Source: Umbelopsis ramanniana AG (lineage: Eukaryota > Mucoromycota > Umbelopsidomycetes > Umbelopsidales > Umbelopsidaceae). Taken from it: a stretch of DNA of 64,000 nucleotides. The notes below the pieces were generated by a model that worked only from the letters and a program-made list of their open reading frames with translations, did no database searches and was not told the DNA's origin. Where the stretch lies: contig NW_026252138.1 in the NCBI RefSeq assembly GCF_025399195.1, positions 62,001 to 126,000 of the forward strand, given 5' to 3'. Positions 23,251-33,177 of the stretch are shown here, piece by piece; position 1 is the first letter of the stretch, and the number at the start of each line of letters is the position of its first letter. Made by a program: the position numbers and the translations under genes.

Positions 23251-24410
23251 TCAGCACTGCCGTTTTAAGACTTTTCCAAGCTTTTGCGCAGTGAGCCCAA
23301 TCTCAGCTTCAGTTGGCGTTTCTGCCTGTCGATTTTCTTTCTCTCGCACCTCTTCAAACAATCTCATTCTTTCTATACTCTCGTAAGAAAATATCCTTCC
23401 ATTCATTCTTTGATATTCATGCAAAAAAAAAGTTATAACATTCAAAGATCGTAATTCTTATATACACGTTGTTACCTCATCCATCTCATATCACTAAATG
23501 AATATCAAATTGTCTCTGCTTCGCTAAGCTTCATTTTTTTTTTTAATATAACAAAAAAAAACCACATTAGTATGCCCAAAGACAGAGTAAAAGAATGTCA
23601 ATAGCTTTAGCGCCGCTGTAGAAATGAATCTCTAAAGCAGGCCCTTGCAAATAAATAGTTTGTCAACCTCCAAATGTCCGACCGAGTCAGCAGCATGGAG
23701 GGCAAAAAAATCGCACTCACTTGGTCTTTTCATAAACTGAAATCAAACAGGCTCGATTTAATAAGTATGAGAAGACACTCTCTGTTGGTTCACGGTTTCA
23801 AGTACAGCTTTGCATGATGATTTGATTTAATGCAACGAAGATGACGTCTTTATGAATAGGTAACGACTTGAGGTTTGCTTTATTCACTCACGTCAGGCGT
23901 CTTAAAGACTACGAATTTGATCTCAAAAAACTACATTACTTGTATTTGATATTCTACCTTATTGTATTGCTCTTGGTGCTTTACTATTTGTGTCGCAACT
24001 ACCGTTATTGGATGTTGATTTGATGGTATTTTATACATTAGTTCTGCAAAGCAAAAGTATGTTAGATCTTCCTATTTCTAGACCATTAACTCTGAAAATA
24101 GGTACTTACCAAGGCACAAGAAGACGAACAAATTTATATGCAGTGAAACGTTGCTATACGTATAGCGCTCCCGCTGAGCCGGTAAGATCAGAGATCCCAC
24201 CGGCTACAACCTTCGAACCGTCGCCGAAGAATTCCTACACTTGATTGAAGGGAGAGATGAATTGGAATTTCAAACGATGTATGCGTTATTAGAATAGAGG
24301 TAAGTACTTACGTTCAGGATGAGAAGTATCTCCTCACAGTTGGTCTCTTCAGGCGGCGGTTGGAAGTTCTCCTCTCTCCTCTTAGCCCTTGGGGAGCCAG
24401 GCTGAGACAT
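23251..24410 (-). other. Unresolved coding exons upstream of the Ubp2-like gene
   Basis: Three stretches look coding on the minus strand. One starts at ATG 24408-24410 (MSQPGSPRAKRREENFQPPP) and has a GTAAGT donor at about 24311. The next follows a GTGTAG acceptor (EFFGDGSKVVAGGISDLTG), and the last is a 64-codon ORF ending at 23251 (MNGRIFSYESIERMRLFEEV, KLGKVLKRQC). The last stop is only 65 bases before the Ubp2-like ATG, which is tight for two separate fungal genes. Either these exons are the true 5' part of that gene or they form a small independent gene. I could not build a single frame-consistent model, and I recognise no domain. Confidence 0.3.
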
Positions 24411-25250
24411 GGCTTCGGCCAGCACTTGGAAAAGATCTAAGGGCTAAAGTATGCGGAGAATCTAATGTTAGCAAAGCGCGTTAACATAAATCCAATTTCT
24501 TGCCACTTTGCTTACACAGGGCTACTTATGTTTCATGAAGGGGCAGCGTGCTTGACATCAACATTAAAACCGCCGACGTCTGTGCGTCAGGCACCGAGGT
24601 AGATTTTGACTGTGATTCGCTAAAGGCATCTTTGTGGTTCCGCTGGCTGCTACACTATAACTCCCAATTGTGCCATTATCATCCTGGGTCTCAAAGTTGA
24701 TCTTTTTTTTTATCGGTATCTTTTCTAAACCTTTCTCATTGCAGTACTTGCAAAGATTATGAATACTATTTGTCTGCAGAACCATACCTGGATTTGGACG
24801 CTACACTGTGCTGAGAACTTGAAAAGGAAGCCGCTAGATTGTGTGCGGGCTTAACTGTACGAGCGGGAATAGATAATGTTCTCTGCTGTTTTCGCGTTGA
24901 TGAGCGTACAAATTTCTATCTGCTGCGTCAGATAAGCACCTACACATCTCCCTTTGACAGCCCATTTTATCGTACTTCACTCATTCGCTGATGCTACTCC
25001 AACTAAAAACTGGTATTTTGACATATGTACCGTTCTGCAGTTTGTCAAAAGTACAAATCGTAGTGTAAAGAAGTAAACTTGTCATGCCCAAAAAGTGTAG
25101 ACGACTTGATAGTGACACAGCCTTGAAAGCTATCACGTTATCAGCCTTAGACTGTCTTATCGAAAAGGCTCGCGAGAAAAATGAACATCAAGTACGCTTT
25201 GTGGCTAGGGTTCTTTTTGGTCGTGTAAAGTACTCACTACATCTCCTGTT
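24411..25250. promoter_or_regulatory. Intergenic/promoter region of ANK-HET copy 2
   Basis: The right part (from about 24950) is similar to the region upstream of copy 3. Shared elements include ACTCCAACTAAA/ACTCTAACTAAA, GAAGTAAACTT (25070-25080 versus 32993-33003) and TATCACGTTATC (25131-25142 versus 33052-33063), with spacing of 61 and 59 bases. A 56-codon upstream ORF (25084-25254) ends in a TGA that overlaps the main ATG. A minus-strand ORF at 24564-24785 has no recognisable content. Confidence 0.45.
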
Positions 25251-27641
25251 ATGAACGAAGACAACTTGTTCCAAGATTTGTTACCGAAGGAAGTGGCCGA
25301 AATGCATCTCGACTCCGATCATGGGAAGCCATCACACATCACGAAGTTCGAAGATTCGGAAAGGGTAACTGAATTGTTACCGCATTTCAGGATGCGGGAT
25401 ATTCATCAGGCAGTGGCATTGGGGCTGAAGAGCTTTACCGAATCATTGTTGAAAGATGGAATAGACATTGAGTCCAGAAATAATTTGAGACAAACTCCTC
25501 TACACGTTGCGGCCGAGAATGATGATGATACAATGCTGCTCCTTCTTCTCAGGTATGGTGCGATCGTTGAAGCAAAAGACACTGATGATTGGACTCCTCT
25601 GCACCTTTCAACGATGATGGGAAAAGAAGCCAATGTCTTATTGCTGTTAGAATTTGGAGCTTATGTCAATCCTATAGATAAATATGGTTGTACACCGCTA
25701 CACTATGCCGTTGAGAAAGATAATAGTATCATACTCCTTCTTCTCGATAATGGCGCCATCATTGAAGCAAAGGACCCCAATTATCGGACTCCTCTGCACT
25801 TTGCAGTGCTTTGGGAAAACAACTCTGCCATATCAGTGCTAGTAGAACATGGAGCTTATGTCAATGCTATCGATAAAAATCGACGTACACCTTTACACTT
25901 GGCGACGAAGTATAAATCCACAAAAATGCTGACTGTACTTTTGCAATTCGGAGCTGACGTTAACAAAATTGATGAAACAGGATGGACAGCGCTGCATATT
26001 GCTGCGCATCTTGGTTACTATGAGCTCGTAATCATATTGTGTAAGGAAGGAGCTGATGTGAATCAATCAACCATACTTGGGTATACGCCTCTCTATCTTG
26101 CATCGCAACGAGGAGATGTTAAGATGGTTTACCTTTTATTGGAACTCTCAGCTGACACTGAGAAGGCTGATTTGAACGGATGGACGCCGCTTTATATTGC
26201 TTCCAGTAATGCAAATCTGGATATCATTTCTGTATTACTGGAGTATAAAGAAAATACTGACACACAAGACGCCAATTTACGATCACCTTTGAAAGAAGCT
26301 ACAGAGGATAGGAAGATTCATCAGGTGTCCACATTGATGCAAAAACGTGCGATCTATAGCAGAAAAACGAAGAGCATTAATAGCATACTCCATGTTGCCG
26401 CTGAGAACCATAATCTGGAGGTTATGAAGACTGTACTTACTATCGGGGCTAATATCAATGCAGTCAACCGCGATGGACATACTGTGCTTCATATAGCCGC
26501 ATCCTTAGGGCATGCCGACATGGTTTCATTTTTATTAGAAAATGGAGCGACAATGGGTGGTGACACGGACGAACCAATTTCTCATTTAACCAAGTTCGCC
26601 ACTGAAGCAGGACGTACCCACATTTTGGAAATGGGTCTTGGATACCAAACTGATATGAAGCAGAATGAAAAGTATCCAGTTGATATGCTGCACACGTTTG
26701 TAGTACAAGGAAATGTTGACAAGGTCTCGCTTCTGCTGAAAGATGTAAAATTGGATCTTGAGAACTTGGACAGCAATGGAATGACTCCACTTTTCTCAGC
26801 AGCCGACCATCCAGAGATGGTTGCACTACTGGTGGATAACAATGCCAATATGAACGCAAGTTGTAAGCAACGGAATAACATAACTGTTCTACACCATTAT
26901 GTTCAGATGGACAAGTCGAAGGCACTTCACGTTTTACTGAATTGCGGCTGTAACATTGAAGCGATCGACAATAAAGGCAACACACCTCTCCATTATGCTG
27001 TTTCAAGAAATAATTCAGCGGCAGTAGAATTACTCGTCAAGAGAGGAGTTAATATGGAGATTCGAAACAAATATGGCAGGACCGCTTTTCACACAGCAGT
27101 GGAATGCGATAGCTTGCGGATTGTAGAGCTTCTGATCAATTTCGATATCAATATCAATGCAGTTATCCATGGTATCAAAGCGACACCTTTACAATGTGCC
27201 ATTCAGAGGAATAACTTGAGCATGATTCAACTTTTACTGGACCATAATGTTAGAGTCAATGCCAAGGGAGATGCAGGAGATACAGCATTACATACAGCAG
27301 TGAGAACCGGCAAAGATATCATTGTGAGCATGCTACTGCAGCAGAATGTCAGATTAAATGCTCGAAATTTATTTGGCGCTACTCCACTTGACTTGGCACT
27401 CCGGGACGGCAATATAGTCATTTCTGGTTTGCTGATCAAAGCTGGTGCTGAATCGGATTCACAATTTACCACTTACCCTCTGTCACAATCGCAAGCTCAA
27501 TCAAACCAGAGTGAATCACCGACTTTAAATCAAAGGCTACGAGAGGAAAAAGTAGTCGCTAACTGGTTGAAGTGGATATCTGGCGACACAATACAGAATT
27601 TTGAAAGTAAGTATCCAATACCTGGTCAACTAAAAGATTGA
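25251..27641 (+). CDS. Ankyrin-repeat part of ANK-HET gene, copy 2
   Basis: The ORF starts at ATG 25251 (MNEDNLFQDLLPKEVAEMHL) and is open for 796 codons to TGA 27639-27641. Some 45 residues of leader precede about 20 ankyrin repeats, followed by a Ser/Gln-rich linker and a short motif (WLKWISGDTIQNFE) that is shared with copy 3. GTAAGT occurs inside this ORF at 27607 and TTTTAAG ends at 27684. Splicing there replaces the last 11 codons and continues in frame into the HET ORF, whose first codon in a plain ORF reading would be GTG rather than ATG. I therefore treat 25251-27606 as the first exon of a 2300-aa protein. Near-identity with copy 3 in the 3' repeats shows a recent duplication or gene conversion. 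Confidence 0.86.
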   Translation: MNEDNLFQDLLPKEVAEMHLDSDHGKPSHITKFEDSERVTELLPHFRMRDIHQAVALGLKSFTESLLKDGIDIESRNNLRQTPLHVAAENDDDTMLLLLLRYGAIVEAKDTDDWTPLHLSTMMGKEANVLLLLEFGAYVNPIDKYGCTPLHYAVEKDNSIILLLLDNGAIIEAKDPNYRTPLHFAVLWENNSAISVLVEHGAYVNAIDKNRRTPLHLATKYKSTKMLTVLLQFGADVNKIDETGWTALHIAAHLGYYELVIILCKEGADVNQSTILGYTPLYLASQRGDVKMVYLLLELSADTEKADLNGWTPLYIASSNANLDIISVLLEYKENTDTQDANLRSPLKEATEDRKIHQVSTLMQKRAIYSRKTKSINSILHVAAENHNLEVMKTVLTIGANINAVNRDGHTVLHIAASLGHADMVSFLLENGATMGGDTDEPISHLTKFATEAGRTHILEMGLGYQTDMKQNEKYPVDMLHTFVVQGNVDKVSLLLKDVKLDLENLDSNGMTPLFSAADHPEMVALLVDNNANMNASCKQRNNITVLHHYVQMDKSKALHVLLNCGCNIEAIDNKGNTPLHYAVSRNNSAAVELLVKRGVNMEIRNKYGRTAFHTAVECDSLRIVELLINFDININAVIHGIKATPLQCAIQRNNLSMIQLLLDHNVRVNAKGDAGDTALHTAVRTGKDIIVSMLLQQNVRLNARNLFGATPLDLALRDGNIVISGLLIKAGAESDSQFTTYPLSQSQAQSNQSESPTLNQRLREEKVVANWLKWISGDTIQNFESKYPIPGQLKD
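27167..27329 (+). repeat. 163-bp tract identical to copy 3 (34953-35115)
   Basis: The last ankyrin repeats of copy 2 and copy 3 share 163 identical consecutive bases, flanked by sequence with many differences. It lies in coding sequence and is best read as a recent gene-conversion tract or a strongly conserved block. Confidence 0.8.
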
Positions 27642-27684
27642 AATCCAAAATTCATTGAATTTTTAAAAATTTCATACTTTTAAG
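27607..27684 (+). other. Predicted 3n intron joining ANK and HET parts, copy 2
   Basis: The intron runs from a consensus GTAAGT donor to a TTTTAAG acceptor, 78 nt, phase 1, and contains the in-frame TGA at 27639-27641. It is the best-supported of the three junctions because the downstream ORF has no ATG until about 65 codons in. Confidence 0.78.
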
Positions 27685-30600
27685 ATGTGGGCTATAGTGA
27701 CGCACAAAGTTTAAGTGCAATCGAGGATGAATATAATCACGGTCTACCGTTGTTCAAGGAATCAACATATCAAGATGATCAAGACAGCGATGAAGACGAT
27801 CCATCGTTACTGCATGTAAGATTCAACGAAAGTTCAAGGCCACAGACTCCTTCGTTATCAGAAGACAGATCGTCTATCTCATCGATGATGGAGTCTGAAG
27901 AACTCGGAGGCGAATTATCCGATTCTATTTATGATGTAGCTGCTGAGACTACCACCTACGATTTCAATCAAATACTGGATAGAACCACTTCCAAGTGGGC
28001 ATCAAAAGTGATGGAGTACCTAATTGAATGGTGTGGAGTCACGCTATATTACAACGAATCCCTTTTTGTATTGAAACTCAATAACAAGCCGGATGGTCCT
28101 TCTCCTCCATGGGCGGCTCAGTTTAACAAAATGAGTATTATAAGGGAGCCAGGACTTTTGGCTGTACCTCGGCCCAAACAGAAGACTTATCTATCTATAC
28201 CAGGTTGGTTTGACCATAAGAATCTCTTGATTCGTTTCATCAATGCCGTGTGCGTATGCAGAATGTCGTCTCCCAAAGTCAGCTCGCAGGTATTCTCAGA
28301 AGTCCTTGGTTGTTTGGAAGAGAATATCTCGCTTCCTTTGCGTGGGACTTTGATTGCTGGCCTAGCCGTCACCAGTATGATAGGAGGATACAATAATGCC
28401 GATATGCTCGTCAAAGCGATTCTAAGCGTATACTCAGAAACGGCTCTCATTACAGATCTTACGAGATCTAAAGATCAACGGGAGTTACATGAAAGGAAAT
28501 GCCATTGCGGTTCTAGTCATGAACATCGACCCCTTTCACCAGTAGCTGCCGCCAAAGCCGTTGGAATTGCTATCTGGAATATCAGAAAAGAAAGGCGAAT
28601 ATTACCTAGAGTATGGGATTTACACAGTGACACCCTTGTAAACAGCATTGACATTCGACAGGTTTACTTTATCAGCCATAGATGGAGTGAAAATGGCGAA
28701 ATTGAGTACAAGGACATTATGGAGAAATCATCTTCTGAAGATAATGTGTCTGCAGAAGTTAGAGGAATCAGCACATATTCGAAAAAGTTAGAACGAATCA
28801 GGTCAGTTATCGTAAAACATGCAAGGTACGTTTGGATAGACACCATATGTATGGATAGGTCTAGTCTCTCAGATTTGGACGAGACTGACCGTTCGATGTA
28901 CAAATGGTATGCAAACTGTCGCGCAGTGGTACTAGACTCGGATACCTCGCTAAATGTATGGAAAAGTAGAGGATGGTGCTTACAGGAAGGGGCTGCAGCA
29001 GGGTTACTTTATGGAATCCTTGCGAAAGACTCGAGAGAAGAACTTGTTTCCTTGCAGGAATTGGCAGAGATACAAAATGTACACCTCTGCCAGCTAGACC
29101 TCAGTCTCTACTATCGTCCTGGAAATGCTGCTGAAATATTAGCAAGGATGGATGCGCGAAAGACGACTAATGTGGAAGATATGTCGTATGCTCTGATTGG
29201 AATATTCTCCCTTAATATACCGCTCGGCTATGGCGAGGGATGGGATGCTCGAACTAAAGTCTTAAACAGACTAGCTACTATGCATGGCGATATTTCATTT
29301 TTAAGTTTTGCCACCACGAGAAACAATTCTGGGAAATACCTACCTCTTCCAAAGGACAAGATTTTTTCGATTGCTCAATGCATTTCGGCCAAAATTTCTA
29401 CCAGAATCAGTCATATTGGTTTAACGGTTGAGGCACAACTTGTCAATATTGTAGAGTTCCAGAGTGTGCTAAATAGATTGAAAAGATGGAAGAAATTGCA
29501 AATGAATCGGACAAAGAGTGTCGGTCTAGATCAACTGATCACAGCAGCAGAGCAACGGGATGTTCGGAACTCCGAGCGCATTGAAGTGGCTATTGTGCAC
29601 AGGATCCGATCTCTCATGCTTTTGGAGATAAATGGTGCTGAACAACATATGGGTCGCCAGGAGTATAAAAGTTATCATCGATTACAATGCTGCCAATTCG
29701 AACATTATGAGTTTGAGCGATTATTTTCCGACTTCAATGCGCAGTATCAGACCATCCGGCTTGGAGACAAACCCCTGATAGGTGAATCAGCGCAAGACGC
29801 ACAGAAGAGAAAGGTGGAGAAACTATTGCCACTTAATCTTTTTAGAAGCGCTGAGTGGCCAACAACTCCTCGATTTCCATATCACAGAGCGCCTAGCTCA
29901 AATAGTGCAGAACACTTCTTTCGCCTTGAGAAGAACCGTCACCGTAAAACACACCCATTGTTAGGCCTGAGTAAATCAGTTGATAATGTTGAAAAAAGCT
30001 CCTTTAGACAGAAGAGTACGATAAACCACTCACTAAGCATCTCAAACGAAGATAGCGAAAACAGTGATCCGGAAGATGATGAATATCGTACAACCAAGCC
30101 CATTAGAAACTGGCACTATACAGAGAGCAGCAACGTGGCTGATAACAACCGAAACTGTCACATATTAGAACTGGTCAGTAAGCATCAGTATTTGCTAAGC
30201 GATGTAGTGGAAGCCATCATAGCAATAGGAGCCGCTTTGAATGATGATTCTGTGCAAACATTAGAGATCAGGCATGCCCAGCATGACAACAATCACCCTT
30301 CGCCAGTCAAGTTAGTTGCGACTATCTTTCACTACGTGCTGTTAAATAGTGAATTAGCGAATAACATATTTACCACGGCCAAGAAATCAGAGACAAGTTT
30401 ACGCCATGCATTGTATGAAGTTCACGGAGATGATAACACCTTAGCCAGTAGAGTAGGCACACTGCACTACCGGCTGTATGAAATGATGAAGGATGTTTTG
30501 ATGAGTGAGGAGACAACAATTCCGGACCACAACGTAGAAATAATCAACACTCCAATCCTACTTGCCTTCCTAGAGGTGTACTGCCGGCCGGAACTTAGAG

Positions 30601-32231
30601 AGTTTCAGAACAAAATGCGAACTTGTACTGATCGGGTACCGCTTTCGACCAAGCTAATGACAACTGTTTATGCTAAACACTATTCGTTGACGGGACTTGT
30701 CGACAACCATATCGAAATAACATCAGAAGTTCACAACGGCGATTCTATCCTACCCACCGATATTGTGCATGTCAATGGCGACCGTGAGTTACTGGACAAA
30801 TTAGATACTAAGGGTATCGTGGCTATAAAAATGTCTACAGAATTGGTGAAAGGGAATATATCGGATGTCTACATGCTAGCGAAAAAGCAAAACGACAGCT
30901 ACCACTGCCTCTTATATTGCACATTGACTCCAGGTGCAGTAGCATTTCTGAAACTACTTGGCAGTGAAAGAAAGAATATCGTTGTAGCAGGTATATGGGA
31001 AAACCCGAATCCAATCATACCTTACTACCCCTGCAAGAAATGCGGTGTCGTCCCCAATGCAGTCAGTATAGTGACTGACCTAGATCAGGTTGGAAATAGC
31101 ATCCTAGCTAGTGTCTATCATTATTCTACGCCAGGTAACATCTCTGTAAGAATAGATTGCGGACAGAATCTGAAGGAAATCAGTTTATCTCAACGCTTGA
31201 AATGCATGACAGTCTCTGAAAACGACTTATTCGTGATATCTCTGAACAGGCTCATGGATGGATACAAGCACGGAACAATACCCATAATCCCTTATGACCA
31301 AGAATTCCACATATGCGATGAAATGATAGCCTTTGCATTGCTACCACCAGCTTATCGGGAAGCTACCATCAAACTCTGTTTTGCGAAAGACGCTGTTCAC
31401 ATTTACCCGGATCAAAACTTTGCATATCTGAAAGAAATCAAGGAAGGCGAATCATCAGATCACACTAGATGGCTAGTAAAGAAGGTTCACATGTATCGAG
31501 AGACGGTGAAAGACTTGGCAAGTAGAGAAAGTGACGCTGCCGAAAGTTTGGAAAACAGGGTAAAACAAGTAATAGCTATCGTCAAAGCAGCGACTAAAGG
31601 GGTGCCTTTCGTTGACATGGGTAGCGCCGCTGAGGTGGCTACTTTGAAATGGAAAAAGAAGGTGGGAGACCGCAATCGATATGAAGTCACTGAGAAACTA
31701 CGGACCATCCATGCCGAACTAGTGGCAGAGGCAAATTTTAGTGCGGTATCTATGCTATTGAGCTATCGGTTTAACAGCGACTTTGCGAAATCAGCTTTCA
31801 CCGGAGAATACATGTGCTTCTTAGGTTCGGAAAACGATTTTACTGGTCCTATGCCACCGTACTACAAGTTTCGCGTGTACCAGCTAGCACTAATAGGAGT
31901 TATCTATACCTGGCGAAAATACGGGCAAAATATAGAGATATCAGCGCAGTCCATAAATCATGACGACAAGACCAGGAAGGTAGCGTACCTTAATGACTCT
32001 GGAGATATACATGTCTCTAGTGCTTTTGAATTCGGCAAGGTAGGTGAAAGCATGATGACAGAGCATATAGTAGGCAACCTCTCAGCATCGAGTACGCACA
32101 ATGATATCCACAACCGGAATATACCGAGAGCGTGCAATCTAGAATCTTTCGGATTGTTTACAAGATTCATTATAATCATGAAGCGTCGCTTCAAGAAGAA
32201 AAGAGATCAGATGTGGCGGCAGGAGTTGTAG
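27685..32231 (+). CDS. HET-like domain plus unknown C-terminal module, copy 2
   Basis: The exon is open for 1514 codons. After VGYSDAQSLSAI and an acidic Ser-rich linker comes the shared pre-HET block (WAAQFNKMSIIREPG), then the HET-like core: HRPLSPVAAAKAVG, YFISHRWSENGE, VWIDTICMDR (about 28829), MYKWYANCRAVVLD, RGWCLQEGAAAGLLYG (about 28966), RKTTNVEDMSYALIGIF (about 29157) and GYGE. The conserved C-terminal block (HRLQCCQFEHYEFERLF) follows. Where copies 1 and 3 stop, this copy continues for about 800 residues: an acidic Ser-rich linker, then a predicted globular region with FHYVLLNSELANNIF, CKKCG, and a basic end (KRRFKKKRDQMWRQEL). That module matches nothing I recognise. If ankyrins sense and HET signals, the extra module may add regulation or an effector, but this is speculation. 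Confidence 0.82.
29780..32231 (+). other. Unrecognised C-terminal module of ANK-HET copy 2
   Basis: This part of the exon has no counterpart within copies 1 and 3, which end soon after the HERLF-type block. It begins with a basic/Ser-rich linker and an acidic patch at about 30040-30090. The rest has the even hydrophobic pattern of a folded domain of about 650 residues, with one CxxC (PCKKCG, about 31035) and a strongly basic C-terminus. No transmembrane segment is evident. A decayed copy lies after copy 3. Confidence 0.6.
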
Positions 32232-33177
32232 ATTCGATAAAGGTTCGAACGTAAGCAAGAAACCACAACAAAGAAGGAAATCAGACATGACTTTATGGAA
32301 ATAACGAAAATCAGCGTACAACTAGTAAAGCATTCAACCAATGCGGTCATCTCAAGCTACAAGTCTAATGTTAATTTAAATTTGTTCTCATTGGCAAGCA
32401 ACAAAGCACAGTATGCTAGATAATTGTTAAAATTGAAGAAACGAGCAATAAACGAAAGTTATCCTTTATGCAATGCAAGGTATTACGAGAAGTGTTCCAC
32501 AATAGAAAAGTAATGGCATTTTCACATATGCAGTTGTTTGCTATTTCGAGATAAACATCGTGTCATGGGGTGCGTAAAGACCGAGCCCAGTCGAAGCTAC
32601 TCACTTAAATTAGGATATGAGCCAGTACATCGTATGTCCAAATGTGAACAGCAATGTGCTCAGCTATTTTTCTACAGTAAGCAATCAATCGCTTGGACTA
32701 AGATGGGGTTATATCTATTCTTCCATGGGATATAACAGTTTGATTGCTCAACATATGCATTCAATTATGACGCTCTAAAGGCATCGAGAAGCAATTGCAA
32801 GTATTAAATACAAATTGCGATTTGCTTGGCGCGATATACTACTCTACATGTACCTTGGAACTACCTTTGGGTAGCTCACTTTGTAGACATTTACTTCATT
32901 TATTCTGTGACACTTACTCTAACTAAACACCAGCATACTAATAAATGTACTATATACTACAGTTTGCAAAATTGTTTAAAACATAGCGTAGAGAAGTAAA
33001 CTTACGATTCTCAAAAGTATAGACGAATTAACGTGATACAGCTTTGGATGTTATCACGTTATCGCGCTCAGACTTTTTTGTTCAAAGCACTCAGCAGGTC
33101 CTGCGAAATAATATATCAGTCTCTTTTTTGCTTCAAGTTCTTTTTGCCCAGACTAATTGCACTCGCTACATTCCCTT
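32232..33177. promoter_or_regulatory. Intergenic region between ANK-HET copies 2 and 3
   Basis: The first 640 bases are AT-rich with no supported gene. From about 32875 the sequence resembles the copy-2 promoter. It includes GAAGTAAACTT at 32993-33003 and an inverted repeat AACGTGATA (33030-33038) / TATCACGTT (33052-33060). An ORF at 33033-33266 overlaps the main start in another frame and has no recognisable content. Confidence 0.45.

Noticed and set aside
26464-27006. 180-codon minus-strand ORF inside ankyrin copy 2
   Set aside because: Antisense open frames are expected in ankyrin arrays; composition is Cys/His/Ser-rich noise.
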